Below, piece by piece: positions 10,305 to 20,597 of a DNA stretch of 64,000 bases. Source of the DNA: Symsagittifera roscoffensis (lineage: Eukaryota; Xenacoelomorpha; Acoela; Convolutidae); assembly GCF_963678635.1 (NCBI RefSeq), contig NC_087063.1:80773574-80837573 (forward strand), written 5' to 3'. Positions within the stretch are counted from its first letter, which is position 1, and every line of letters begins with the position of its first letter. Position numbers and translations under genes: made by a program. The notes under the pieces were generated by a model. That model was not told where the DNA came from. It did no database searches and was given only the letters and a program-made list of their open reading frames with translations.

Positions 10305-10370
10305 TTGAATTGGGTAATACTTGAGTTGGTAAGGTAATTCTTGAGTTGGTAAGGTAATTCTTGAGCTGGT
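10305..10370 (+). repeat. 20-bp tandem repeat upstream of ORF2
   Basis: Two exact 20-base units (10321-10340 and 10341-10360, TTGAGTTGGTAAGGTAATTC) are flanked by a diverged unit before and a partial unit after. They lie in the presumed 5' UTR of the ORF2 message. Function unknown. Confidence 0.85.
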
Positions 10371-10406
10371 TGACATCTATCTACACACATCCCGAAGTTA
10401 TAAAGA

Positions 10407-13400
10407 ATGGCAGACCGATTCTGGAACTCTATGCCCACGGCTCTGCAGAGGCCCACTCTTGACGAGCTGTACAGACGCTTGAGGGACCTGGACCACACCC
10501 AGATCGACGAGAGAATGGCGGTGATGCTGAATGCGATCCTCCAGTTGGAGGACCAGGGCGAGTGCAGGGAGTCTGCGACGGAGGCTGTCTTGATAGTCGG
10601 CTACACCACTGAGGGCATATCAAATCGAGCACAGACCAGATGGTTGTCTTGGAATGCGGATGGAGGAGTAAGGGGCTTTGACTTGGCAAGAAATCCTGGC
10701 CTGAGTAACAACACCGAACACGGCGCAGGAGAGTTCCCGCTACCGACGAGGCCAACAGCGAGATCCACGGGCCAGAGCTCGAGTAAGGTGCCGTCGATGT
10801 CGCGGGCGCAACAGACGACCGAGGCATATCCGGAGCTGGGAGTCCTAAGGAAAGAGCTTGAGAAGGCGCTGAAGGAAAGGAATAAAGCGAACCTCGATCG
10901 GGATCAGGCGAAGTTGGATAGGGAGAGGCTTCAGCTGGAGAGAGACCAGGCAGTCGACGAGCGGGATCAGACGTTGAAATTACTTGAGATGCTAAGGGCG
11001 GAACATCAGCAGGAGCTAAAGGTGCGGGAGAACGCCGCGAATCGTGATCAACTAAAGTCGGAGTTGGAAAGGATAGAACAACGACAACGCGAGCTGGACG
11101 CACAAAAGGGAGCCAGGTCAAACGAACGAGTGGTGACAAGCTCAAGGCCAGAGTCGCGCATGGAGGTGGATGAAGCTCCCAGGGCTAGAGGACGGTTCAA
11201 CCTTGACCGCGAGGCCAGGGAACACATGAGTGAAGGGTTGGAGGTCTGGATACCGAATGACGCGACGCCCTCCTTGCGCAATCTAGAGACCCAACCTGTA
11301 CGTCCTCTGATGGATGTGGTGTTACCAGGATATACACCAACCTCGACCTCGAGCGGTAGTCAGGTGAGTGGCGCCTCATCGCGCCTGAAGGAGCTGGGCG
11401 AGAAATTGCAGCAGCAGAGTCGTGAAAGAGCGACAAGGCCAGAGCTTCCCCCAACTTGGAGGGAACAGCCGGTCAGAAACGTCGTGATCGCGAGCTACAA
11501 GAAGAACACAGAGGGGAACTACCACAAGCATAGTCGGCTGGACTGGAATGCGGAACAGCAAGCCAGGAGGGACTGCTTCCACGACGCAGCCTGGGTGCAG
11601 TATCTAGCGCCACCTCGTGTGCCAGAGGGTGCGGTTCACCTGATTATAGGAGACAGCCTGGTGCGGGTGTTGACCCAGATCCGGTCACATTGGCAGACGG
11701 GAGTCTTGAGTTTCGCTGGAGCTGCTACGCCACAGATGTTGGCAACTCTGGACATGCTAGGAATGACCAAAGTTTACACAGTCACCTTGATGGTTGGGAC
11801 CAACGACGTGTCGAGAGGAGAAGCAAGGAAAGTGACGAGGCTATGCGACAAGATGAGTTGCCTTCTTGAGGAGCTGAGGATCCAAATGGATCCCATCCTG
11901 CTGACGATATGCACGGTCCCCTATAACATGATGTTTGATCAACACTCCCTAGAGATGAACCAGAGGGTGCGGAGCCTGAACAAGGCGATCCGAGAAATAC
12001 ACCGAAACAGTGTGCTTCCTCTCAGGCTGTTAGACGTTGCAGAACGCATGGAGAACAAGGGATTCCCTGAAGACACCTCGAAAGATGGAATCCATTTCGA
12101 TAGGCCAAGGGGAGCTGAGTGGCTGAACGACGTCTTCCAGGAACACATAAACACGCTAGAAGCGGACCTGCTGGAGACAGCCCAATTCACTTTAGGGCCA
12201 CCTCCCAACCCACCATTCCTTGCCTCGAGGGCCTTGGCTGGTCGATTGGGAGCGAGAGTTGATACTAGAGATAGCTCGAGGAGCAATCAGACCCGATTGC
12301 AGAGTGCCACACCAATGGAGTCGGAGGAGGTAGAGTCATCAACACCTCCGACCTCGGCGATGTCCTCCGTGGTGGTGGCAGATGGCAGGAGAGAAAAGAA
12401 GTCTAGGGAGACTACCCGCTTGAGATATCCTGAGAAGGTGAAGGAACTGGATCTAGAGACTTTGGAATGCAGACGAGAGTTGGCGGAAACCCTGGGGATC
12501 GAACGAGTGTCGCATGAGGACTTGAATAGACATCATTGCGTAGACTGGTTGAAAGCACACGAGGCGCATTTCTCGAGAACGAAGTTAATGGAGACTACAG
12601 ACCTGACTGGAATTCCCACAAAAACGATCATGGGACCCATTAACTACAGGCCTCTTAAGCAGCTAGGGAGTCCTGGACTTATAGCAGAACCTCCCAAGCA
12701 CCGAACTGGCATCGCCAGGATCAGGTTGGCAACCCCGGCACAGTTGAAGGTGGTAGACAAGCTACTCAATCCGGGAGGAATGGAATTGCCTGATGCCGCT
12801 TACGAAGGTCCAAGGTTGGCAGAGGATCCCAGGTACGGGAAGCCCTGTGGCGGCACCCAATTGGCCAAGACTCTGGCAGTTTATGATAGAGCAGATCCAG
12901 CTGCTGCAAGAGTGATCATTGTGGCGGGATCAGACTTCGAAGGAACGTCTCCCAAGTTGTTCTGGCCGGAGACTCTGGTATACTCTTTGCCAGGAGCCGA
13001 ATTGAACCAGATGTTGACCCTAGTGGTGGCAATAAAGTCGGAGATGCCCTGTGAACCTGAGCTGCTATTGTTTGCAGGAATGAATGACCACCTGCACGCG
13101 ATGGGACTTCTTGAGCAACTAAAGGGCAAGGAGATTCCGACATCAAAGAAGATATGGGAGGCTATTCAGGCGTTATTTGCGGCGATGAATGAGGTACAAG
13201 AGAACGTAGCCTCGAGATTTGGGTCCAAGACAAAGGTGGTGTTTACCACATCCCCAGGATACGCCGGCATGCCACCCGCCCTACAATTCGTGTATGCGGT
13301 CTTAATCTTGATAGCGGAAGGGAGTGAATGGCGGATTCTGATGGCAGCCCCCAATCGAGAGCTGGAGCCAGTAAACTTGAGACTTTACAGATCAGAATTA

Positions 13401-16400
13401 CCAGCGGCATGGGCTGACATATCTCATGCGCTGAGGGGCTTTTACGGACTAGCCGATGTCTTGATTGTATTGGATGAGGTACTCTTGCTAGAGATATCGA
13501 ACTTTGCTAGACAACTCAAGTTCAGCCCAGTCATCGGGGACGACCACCCGGCGATAAACCAGTTGACGGCCAGCCTGTGGTTCCGGAGTATGGATGTGAA
13601 AGTCGCAAATTCCACCAGCAGGACTAGAGGTCCCAGCAACGAGAGAAGAAATGTGGTCGAGACGGAGAAACAGTTAGAATCGATGAAATATCGCTTGACC
13701 CAAGAGAATGGCTGGTGGCCATTCCTGACACCAAGGCTGGAGAACGCCACGAATAAAACGAGGGAGGAAGCACCACTCCTCGTGAAACAAATCTGGAGTT
13801 TTCTAGAGAAGCAACTGGAGCTAGCTGAAAGGAGAGACATGACGGTGGTTAGATTTGTCTCGGCCGCCAATGAAGTGACGATTGGAGGATTTTGGAGAGA
13901 GCACGCCAACGGCGAATTGAAGACTAGGAGAGATTACGAGATTCTCAAGTTCTTGAGTCCTTGCTGGGAGAGAGAATTCTTGGCAGGAGTGTTCGGCACC
14001 ACGGCGACTATCTTCGGAGCCTTCGTGCAGGAGATACTGGGCATGCCCATCAGCCTGCTCTTGGCCCTGTATTTGGTCTACCCCAGATACTTGTTCAATA
14101 TGGGTCCAGCATATATGTTTAGTCGGGGAGTGGAGACACTTCGAGTTGATGGGTACCTGGCACTAGTGCTCTTGACCCATGGGGAATTGGTGTCGTTTCA
14201 TCGGTTAATGGAATATGGAGAACCTCTGTCTATGGGGAGAGTCCACACGAGCATTGAAACCAGCTCCTACAAGTGCGCCGCAGGGTTGAAGACACTACTG
14301 GTGCAATACCTCATGATGCAGAATCGATACATGACGGGTGAAGATGAGAACCCAACCTCGAGAGAAGAATGGGAGAAGGCGAACAGAGGGATGCCTCTGT
14401 TGACGGACCTGTGTCTGGCAATGAGGTCGGACCCAATGGGGATAATCCGAGGTCTGGAGGAGGTGGTGACCTGCATCTATGGTCCAGCAGTGACGTACGC
14501 GTTTCCAGATCCCCTGGTGATAACGTATCGTCACTCGGTGACGCACTTGAGTCTCATCAGCGTACTGGATGGTGCAGCGCTGAATTGGTGTCAGCAGGAA
14601 GTGCTCAGGGCGCGTATGAGCAACACGGTACTCTTCGGAAAAGTGAAAGATGCTGAGATGATGGTGTGCAATTTCAGGGGACAAATGCAATGCAGAATGG
14701 GAGGCAAGCGAGAGGGCCCTATTGAAATGTATCCCAAATTCTGGAACTTGAACCCATTGACGGCGGACGGACGAGAAATCTTGAGAATTCCTGCCTGGAA
14801 GGAGTGCTTCGCACTGGTGAAGAGGGAGCTAGAGACCATAATGGAGAAAGAAATCCTCCCGGCAACCATGCCTGAGTTCCCAATAGTCAGGAGGATGACC
14901 TTAGGAATGAATAGTCCCTTGGTAGTTCCCTCCATAATGGCGAGGATGAGAGCGGAGGAAATGCAGAAGGATTTCACTGATGGCTGGGACCCCCTGTTCA
15001 TTGGCTACACGGCGGCGGTCTACTTCCATACCAGCGAGATGAAGGTAAATTCGTGGACGACGCAAGCAAAAAAGAGTAGAGGTTCGCAGCCCCCTGGATA
15101 TGAGGTGCGGAAAGTCTTGAGGACTCTTGAGAAGGAAGGACTTGAGAATATGCTACCCATATGGGATGATGGCAGGATGATCGTGATGGAGGGACACGTC
15201 GCACTGGTGGACGACATGAAATTTGCCACGAGAAAATATAAGGCGCCCTATGGCTTGGAACAGGTGGAAATAAGACAGGAAGGAACAGAACTAGATGCAG
15301 CAGGTCAACTGCACGTAGCACTGACGGAATACAAAAAGCTGGATCCCGCGACACCATCACCACTGTCCGTGGACACACCTGGAGACAAGAGGAGCGGACC
15401 CGTCGAGGACCGATTTAAGAAAATTCTCGAGAGAAGGAGACATGAGTCAGAAGAAGAGAGTATGGATGAAACTCTCAGTGAAGCTGGTGAAGACATGGAA
15501 GTGGGGAATACGCCTGAACCAGGGCCATCAGGGGAGGAGCTCACCACTCAAGAGCTGTTGAAAGATTTGAGCGAGGAGAATTGGGCAGATACTGCCACAC
15601 CACCCCTGATTCCGTCTCCACGGAAGAACCTAGAGTTGCCATTGGCAGGTGAAACCTTCAATATGGGGATGTTACTCTTGAGCTCGAAGGAAAGGGAGAA
15701 GAACACGTTCGAAGGGAATAGGGACATATTCTTGGGATCTCTCGAGGATGACGCTTGGCAGGAGTTCCTGGAGGAATTCAATCGAGAAGTGGGCAGCGAG
15801 ACGACGCTGGACAAGTTCAAGAAGGAACTGTGGGACGCAGTAGTGAGATTCGGGGAACCGCTCCTGATAGGAACGGGCCTGGATGAGAAAGCAAGAAAAG
15901 AGCTGCTGAACAAGCTAGTGGAGCTGAGGAACGCACGATCGAAGACTAGAAAAGAGAAATGTGAGGACAGCTCTACTCTGAAACGAAAAACTGTGGATAA
16001 AATGGTTGATGATATAAAAAGGGATAAGGTTGGGACTAGTAATATGATTAAAAGTACTAATATCCTTAAGGCTCGAGCAGGGGGGAGGCAAGAGTTGGAA
16101 GGAGTGGATGGAGAGGTAGAATCAATGATGATAGCCACCACACCCTCGAGCAGAGACGTGAAGACTCGCAAGAGGAAGAGAGAAGTGGAAGGATGGGGTA
16201 GTCCTTCAGTGGATGCTGTTTCGGAAGGAAACTTGAGAGAGACGGCGCCCATCGTTTTGGCCCGATGCAAGACGGCGGCATACAAGAACAGCTCGGAACT
16301 CAGGAAACCACTTGAAGTAGAAAAGGAAATAGAGGTTTCCACCAGTTCTACGTCAGAAGAAGACTTCAAGCCTCAGAAGGTAAACGTGAAGAGAGGTTCA

Positions 16401-19286
16401 ACGAACGGACAGGTAGGGGAAGTGGAGATCGGCAAAGAATGGATCTCGAAGGCACATCAGGACATGAGCAAACAAGTGACGAGTGATCCATTGGAGAGGA
16501 ACAAGACGAGGAACACTTCCCGGACGTGGTGGGTGGCCCTCGAAACATTGAAGGAAATGGAGGACTGCTTGAAGAAGTTGGATAGTGGAATAGCTCGCAG
16601 GCGACGCAATTGGGCCACCCAGCAGAAAGCCGAGGTTAATAAGATAGAGATGGCAAGTCATCTGAAGAGGTCCTGGCAGAGTTTGTTGAAGGATCATTTT
16701 GAAGAGGCGATGAGAACATCCTCATCAGCACCGCCACTAATGGCGAATCCCTTCGTTAGAACTGCGGGACAATTAATGTTCACCTGGAGTCTGGTGGGAA
16801 TAGAGTTGGAGACATTGACCTCGTATGACAGGCTGAAGCTGGGAAGCAAGAAGCTAGAGGTGTATCAGGCACTGATGCAACACGTGGCCAGGGACAATTC
16901 AGGCTTGAGCCTGGCTAGGAGAAAAGATGCCACATGTTTCTTGAGATGGACAATGTCAATGATGTCTGATAGCACCATCCTGGCATGCCACCAGAGAGCA
17001 AGTGGAAGTAAAACCATGGAGAGAAGGGTCTCAACGATCATCTTGAACGTATATCAAAGTACAGGAATAGAGAAAGAAGATGGTTCCAGACTATCCTTAG
17101 AGAGCCATCGAAAGCTGGACGAGGTACGGAGGTTCTCTAATAAGAAGTTCGAGGAAGAACATGATGTTCACCGTAACCTGGCCTCGTCAGAACAGTACTC
17201 GAGACTCAGTGAGAAGGGGGAATACCAATACGTGTCTGGAGTGCTGGGAATAGCCTACAATCCCTTCTTAGACTCGGAAGCTGGAGGAGCCCACAGAAAC
17301 CATGAGGTAGCGGAGCTGCTGAAGTTTTGGACAGAAAGAATAATGGAGATAGACGCGGTGGAGAAAGAGGGGCCGAGCCTGGGCCTGATTCTTGAGAAAA
17401 CACCAGAGGTGATAAGCATGCCGCGCTCAAACAAGAGAGTTGAAGTAAACATGGGCGGTGGAAATGGCTTGTTAACCACGAACTTGGGAGTGATATGGAA
17501 GCTACTAAGACCCTCCTGGTGTCCACATCCCCATGCGAGTCTAATCGAGGAAACCACCGAGCGAGTGAGGTTAGCACCAACGGAAGATGAAGATCTGGCG
17601 AAGTTAAGTGTGCTGCATAAGCTAATCACGCCCCAGATGCAAGAGCCAAGCGAAAGGACGAGCGACCCCGGGTCAGCAAGGAAATTGGAGCCGGGTAGCT
17701 GTCTGGATTCGACGTGTGGGAACGGAGAGCACATCTGCGATGGACGGTCATGCGTCAGGATACTGTCGTTTCAAAAAGAAGACCTGGTCACTTGGTTCGA
17801 AGACATCACAGAAAGGGAGAAAAGTGAAGTGCAAATAATAGCGGAATGTTACGCGAGAACCACGGTGAATATAGCGACAGCTCTCGGATTCTTCTCGAGA
17901 ATGTGTGGTCTGCAGGCACTGGAGAGACTGGAGTCTGAGCATCATTTAGTGACGGCGTTGAGCGTGGAATCATGGCCCGGGGTGTTGCAGGTGACTCAAA
18001 AACACATCCGGAGCTGGAAAGTTGGTCTTGAGGCGGAAATGGGATTTCCCCTGAGCGAAGCTTATGGCTTGCCATTGAACGCGAAATCGCTGATAGGGTC
18101 AATGATGGCCAACTTGTGCGGAAGTCACTACCCGCTACACATGGCGATGGTGGAAGTGTCCAGCCAGAGAATACTGGTGGACAAGGCCTTCTCAGTGCCC
18201 AAGTGCGTGAGGTTGGCTCGGATGTCGCATCACTCGCACAAGTTGTTGAGAAAAATCAAAGGGACAGTACCAAAAGAATTGAGAGATGACTTAAGCGAAA
18301 TCTGGGGAGAAGATCTTCTGAAGTTGGAAAGAGAAAACACAAGCGATCACGAGAGACAAAACGTGATCGGGAAACCTGTGGGAAGTACTCCGAACCTGGA
18401 AGACAACGACACGATGCACGAGAAAATGATGGAGCTTGAGCCTCTCTTGGAAGCCTCAGGGGAGCGTAATCTCAGGAGCATTGAGATCTCTCATGGGGAA
18501 TGCCCATGCCACTGTTTGGCACAAACGGTGTGGTATCCAGATCACAAGAACCTTTGCCTGGTGTGGGATGTGGAAGAGATTCGGTCGATCGGACTACCGG
18601 ATCACCGGCAGAAGGTGACGCTCTTAGTAGTGAGTACGATGTTAGCTCTGAGATGGATAGAAGAGAATATAACGAAATATCGGGAGGCGACGACGCCAAC
18701 GGCTGAGTCAATATACGCGATAGACTACAGCAGGAGACTTGAGTTGTTTGAGACTGCGTGCAAAGTATTCGCCATACCAACGGAAGTCAGGCACGTATGG
18801 AGTCGCTTGAGGTACTTTCCATGGTTTCGGGCGACACTGACGTCTTGGTTGTACAGGGCAACGAAAGATCACATGAGAAAACATCAAAAGGAGTATCGAC
18901 AGTTCCAGGCCGAGATTGGGCCGGAAGCTTTCAAGAGACCCCTGCTAACCCATCGTAATGCGATCACGACGGGATGGAAGAGAGTGGGTAAGATGTCTAG
19001 AGACAACACCAAAGCGAGGGAGTCGATACTAGAGGAAGACCTGGCGAAGAACGTGAGCTTGAGCCTGCACAACTCCTTTTGCTTGAACCGAGAAGCTAGG
19101 GTGAAGGCACTACCCAACCAAGCAAAGAGATTGCAGGAGCAGAGAGAATGGATGCGATCCTATGAACAGCTGAAGGCTTGGGAGGAGATTGTGATTAGTT
19201 CCGATGATGAAGAGGAACTGTTGAGACAGTTTGCCGCATCTAGCACTTCAGGAGGCAGTACCTCCAAGGCGAAGAGCACGAGATGA
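10407..19286 (+). CDS. Giant ORF2 protein with tandem SGNH-hydrolase-like domains, copy 1
   Basis: A 2,959-codon uninterrupted ORF follows gag-pol on the same strand. Residues about 140-235 form a long charged coiled coil. Residues about 405-590 form an SGNH/GDSL-type domain: GDSL with Ser417 (block I), GTND with Asn466 (block III) and DGIHFD with Asp560 and His563 (block V). Residues about 835-1040 look like a second SGNH fold that has lost the nucleophile pattern: GSD at 841-843 and GMNDH at 891-895. A hydrophobic stretch near 1190-1228 could be buried or membrane-associated. Residues about 1300-2959 match nothing I recognise; they include acidic and basic low-complexity parts, a Cys-rich patch and an acidic C-terminus. 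There is no signal peptide, so it is not an obvious envelope protein. Copy 2 conserves the first roughly 900 residues, which supports this being a real gene. Confidence 0.9.
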   Translation: MADRFWNSMPTALQRPTLDELYRRLRDLDHTQIDERMAVMLNAILQLEDQGECRESATEAVLIVGYTTEGISNRAQTRWLSWNADGGVRGFDLARNPGLSNNTEHGAGEFPLPTRPTARSTGQSSSKVPSMSRAQQTTEAYPELGVLRKELEKALKERNKANLDRDQAKLDRERLQLERDQAVDERDQTLKLLEMLRAEHQQELKVRENAANRDQLKSELERIEQRQRELDAQKGARSNERVVTSSRPESRMEVDEAPRARGRFNLDREAREHMSEGLEVWIPNDATPSLRNLETQPVRPLMDVVLPGYTPTSTSSGSQVSGASSRLKELGEKLQQQSRERATRPELPPTWREQPVRNVVIASYKKNTEGNYHKHSRLDWNAEQQARRDCFHDAAWVQYLAPPRVPEGAVHLIIGDSLVRVLTQIRSHWQTGVLSFAGAATPQMLATLDMLGMTKVYTVTLMVGTNDVSRGEARKVTRLCDKMSCLLEELRIQMDPILLTICTVPYNMMFDQHSLEMNQRVRSLNKAIREIHRNSVLPLRLLDVAERMENKGFPEDTSKDGIHFDRPRGAEWLNDVFQEHINTLEADLLETAQFTLGPPPNPPFLASRALAGRLGARVDTRDSSRSNQTRLQSATPMESEEVESSTPPTSAMSSVVVADGRREKKSRETTRLRYPEKVKELDLETLECRRELAETLGIERVSHEDLNRHHCVDWLKAHEAHFSRTKLMETTDLTGIPTKTIMGPINYRPLKQLGSPGLIAEPPKHRTGIARIRLATPAQLKVVDKLLNPGGMELPDAAYEGPRLAEDPRYGKPCGGTQLAKTLAVYDRADPAAARVIIVAGSDFEGTSPKLFWPETLVYSLPGAELNQMLTLVVAIKSEMPCEPELLLFAGMNDHLHAMGLLEQLKGKEIPTSKKIWEAIQALFAAMNEVQENVASRFGSKTKVVFTTSPGYAGMPPALQFVYAVLILIAEGSEWRILMAAPNRELEPVNLRLYRSELPAAWADISHALRGFYGLADVLIVLDEVLLLEISNFARQLKFSPVIGDDHPAINQLTASLWFRSMDVKVANSTSRTRGPSNERRNVVETEKQLESMKYRLTQENGWWPFLTPRLENATNKTREEAPLLVKQIWSFLEKQLELAERRDMTVVRFVSAANEVTIGGFWREHANGELKTRRDYEILKFLSPCWEREFLAGVFGTTATIFGAFVQEILGMPISLLLALYLVYPRYLFNMGPAYMFSRGVETLRVDGYLALVLLTHGELVSFHRLMEYGEPLSMGRVHTSIETSSYKCAAGLKTLLVQYLMMQNRYMTGEDENPTSREEWEKANRGMPLLTDLCLAMRSDPMGIIRGLEEVVTCIYGPAVTYAFPDPLVITYRHSVTHLSLISVLDGAALNWCQQEVLRARMSNTVLFGKVKDAEMMVCNFRGQMQCRMGGKREGPIEMYPKFWNLNPLTADGREILRIPAWKECFALVKRELETIMEKEILPATMPEFPIVRRMTLGMNSPLVVPSIMARMRAEEMQKDFTDGWDPLFIGYTAAVYFHTSEMKVNSWTTQAKKSRGSQPPGYEVRKVLRTLEKEGLENMLPIWDDGRMIVMEGHVALVDDMKFATRKYKAPYGLEQVEIRQEGTELDAAGQLHVALTEYKKLDPATPSPLSVDTPGDKRSGPVEDRFKKILERRRHESEEESMDETLSEAGEDMEVGNTPEPGPSGEELTTQELLKDLSEENWADTATPPLIPSPRKNLELPLAGETFNMGMLLLSSKEREKNTFEGNRDIFLGSLEDDAWQEFLEEFNREVGSETTLDKFKKELWDAVVRFGEPLLIGTGLDEKARKELLNKLVELRNARSKTRKEKCEDSSTLKRKTVDKMVDDIKRDKVGTSNMIKSTNILKARAGGRQELEGVDGEVESMMIATTPSSRDVKTRKRKREVEGWGSPSVDAVSEGNLRETAPIVLARCKTAAYKNSSELRKPLEVEKEIEVSTSSTSEEDFKPQKVNVKRGSTNGQVGEVEIGKEWISKAHQDMSKQVTSDPLERNKTRNTSRTWWVALETLKEMEDCLKKLDSGIARRRRNWATQQKAEVNKIEMASHLKRSWQSLLKDHFEEAMRTSSSAPPLMANPFVRTAGQLMFTWSLVGIELETLTSYDRLKLGSKKLEVYQALMQHVARDNSGLSLARRKDATCFLRWTMSMMSDSTILACHQRASGSKTMERRVSTIILNVYQSTGIEKEDGSRLSLESHRKLDEVRRFSNKKFEEEHDVHRNLASSEQYSRLSEKGEYQYVSGVLGIAYNPFLDSEAGGAHRNHEVAELLKFWTERIMEIDAVEKEGPSLGLILEKTPEVISMPRSNKRVEVNMGGGNGLLTTNLGVIWKLLRPSWCPHPHASLIEETTERVRLAPTEDEDLAKLSVLHKLITPQMQEPSERTSDPGSARKLEPGSCLDSTCGNGEHICDGRSCVRILSFQKEDLVTWFEDITEREKSEVQIIAECYARTTVNIATALGFFSRMCGLQALERLESEHHLVTALSVESWPGVLQVTQKHIRSWKVGLEAEMGFPLSEAYGLPLNAKSLIGSMMANLCGSHYPLHMAMVEVSSQRILVDKAFSVPKCVRLARMSHHSHKLLRKIKGTVPKELRDDLSEIWGEDLLKLERENTSDHERQNVIGKPVGSTPNLEDNDTMHEKMMELEPLLEASGERNLRSIEISHGECPCHCLAQTVWYPDHKNLCLVWDVEEIRSIGLPDHRQKVTLLVVSTMLALRWIEENITKYREATTPTAESIYAIDYSRRLELFETACKVFAIPTEVRHVWSRLRYFPWFRATLTSWLYRATKDHMRKHQKEYRQFQAEIGPEAFKRPLLTHRNAITTGWKRVGKMSRDNTKARESILEEDLAKNVSLSLHNSFCLNREARVKALPNQAKRLQEQREWMRSYEQLKAWEEIVISSDDEEELLRQFAASSTSGGSTSKAKSTR

Positions 19287-19610
19287 ATGGGCAAATCGGA
19301 TGGATCTTGAGTCTTGAGAGGGAAGGGGGGCTTGAGTGTGAATCCGAGTGAAACTTGGATTCACGAAAAAGAAATTTTAACAAAGTAAATATTGTTACTA
19401 ATATACTATATCTATTATATAGATCAAAATGCTGCATGACAATTTCCTGATTGAATAGGACAAAAGAGATTTTTAAATGATTGGCTTGAAAAGCGAAAAT
19501 TCAAAGGTGCAGGTAAATGCAGATTTTGATTGCTGTTTAGCAATAGTGTGAAAATTTTAAATGGTCGTGAATTTTGGGGTGTAGATAATCTTGAATCTGC
19601 TGCAAACTTC
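19287..19610 (+). other. 3' untranslated region of giant element, copy 1
   Basis: AT-rich sequence between the ORF2 stop and the inferred LTR start. It contains several CTTGAG words but no ORF. No clear polypurine tract abuts the LTR boundary, so the boundary is approximate. Confidence 0.6.
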
Positions 19611-20597
19611 TGTAAATGACCACTGGCACTGTATCTTGAGCAACACTCGGTTTTTCTGGGACTCACTGGCAGAAGACAGCGCGCGATGAGGACATCGATC
19701 TCGAGTCCGGGGAGTATGTGCCAGTCGGTCATATTTGGAAGTTTGACCTTGAGAAGAGCAGAAAATACTTGATTTTGAAGTGAAATTTAATTTTTCAAAA
19801 TTTCGAAAGGAACATGTCATGCACGATTTTCTCGCGATAACTGAAAATCAGAAAAAAAAATCAGAGCAATTTTAGAACAATTGCGGGGAAGTTGTCAATT
19901 AAAAACGAGTGGGAAATTGCTATTCGCAATTTCCATCATAGTGAACGAGAGTAGAGCTGTCCTGCTTGAAATAGAAGACAGAGTATCCCCGAGAGAGCGA
20001 TTACTAAAGTTGGACCAGAGTGAACCTTCAGCGGAAAGGCGGACAACTGGAGTGTCCCAACGGTCCAAGAGAACTCAAATTCTAGAGCATGAACTTATCC
20101 TTGCTGTCCAAACTATAAAACATTGAACTTCTCTTAGTTATTTATTTCTTGAGTTAGTTACTGACTGGATTATTTTCCCAACTCTTGAGAGCGCTGATAT
20201 GTGAGTACGAATTTAAATTCTAGAGTGTGTTTTATGATTGTTATGTTGAGGTAAGGCGAGTTTTAGGTTGATCCATCTGAAATGGATCAAAGTCACACTG
20301 TCTAATAAAAAGTAACCTAACGGATTGTTCCAACCCGGTTTTTAACGGCGTTCATGTATTTTGGGTATCTAGAGACCTAAGTATGGGGACGTTTCTAATT
20401 CTAGAGTGGGGGGATATTTTAGTAGTAGCCTTTAAGCTGTAACGGGTCGTAGTCTCATGTCACAAGCGAACCGAACTGGCTCCGACCGTTCTTGAGGTGG
20501 GAAAACACAAGAGATAGTGTCCCTGACCCTTGAGCCAGTGGTTATAGGGCCTATTTTTCTTAAGCCTCATGTGTGACTGCAGTAGACGAATGTTACA
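19611..20597 (+). repeat. 3' LTR of giant element, copy 1
   Basis: The inferred LTR runs from TGTAAATGACC to CGAATGTTACA, 987 bases, against 989-991 bases for the copy 2 LTRs. In coding orientation it shares with them the block TGAGGACAT...TCCGGGGAGTATGTG near its start, GGTTGATCCAT near its middle and the exact terminal CGAATGTTACA. Overall divergence from copy 2 is high, so these are different subfamilies. The right boundary is firm because family X integrase sequence resumes at 20598. The left boundary is inferred from length and the TG start. Confidence 0.75.

Larger units (their letters stand above)
9885..10406 (+). other. Intergenic region between gag-pol and ORF2, copy 1
   Basis: This 522-base gap contains no ORF. 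It holds a good splice-acceptor context (10148-10174) and a short tandem repeat (10305-10370). The corresponding gap in copy 2 also has an acceptor upstream of the ORF2 start, which suggests that ORF2 is reached by splicing rather than by readthrough. Confidence 0.8.

Noticed and set aside
15548-16369. 273-codon antisense ORF, and other antisense ORFs within the giant genes (for example 4523-5227, 6869-7381)
   Set aside because: They are shadows of the intact sense ORFs, have no motifs and are not conserved between copies.
10407-19286. ORF2 as an envelope gene
   Set aside because: No signal peptide, no clear C-terminal anchor and no fusion-protein landmarks. The recognisable domains are SGNH-like; one internal hydrophobic stretch is not enough.
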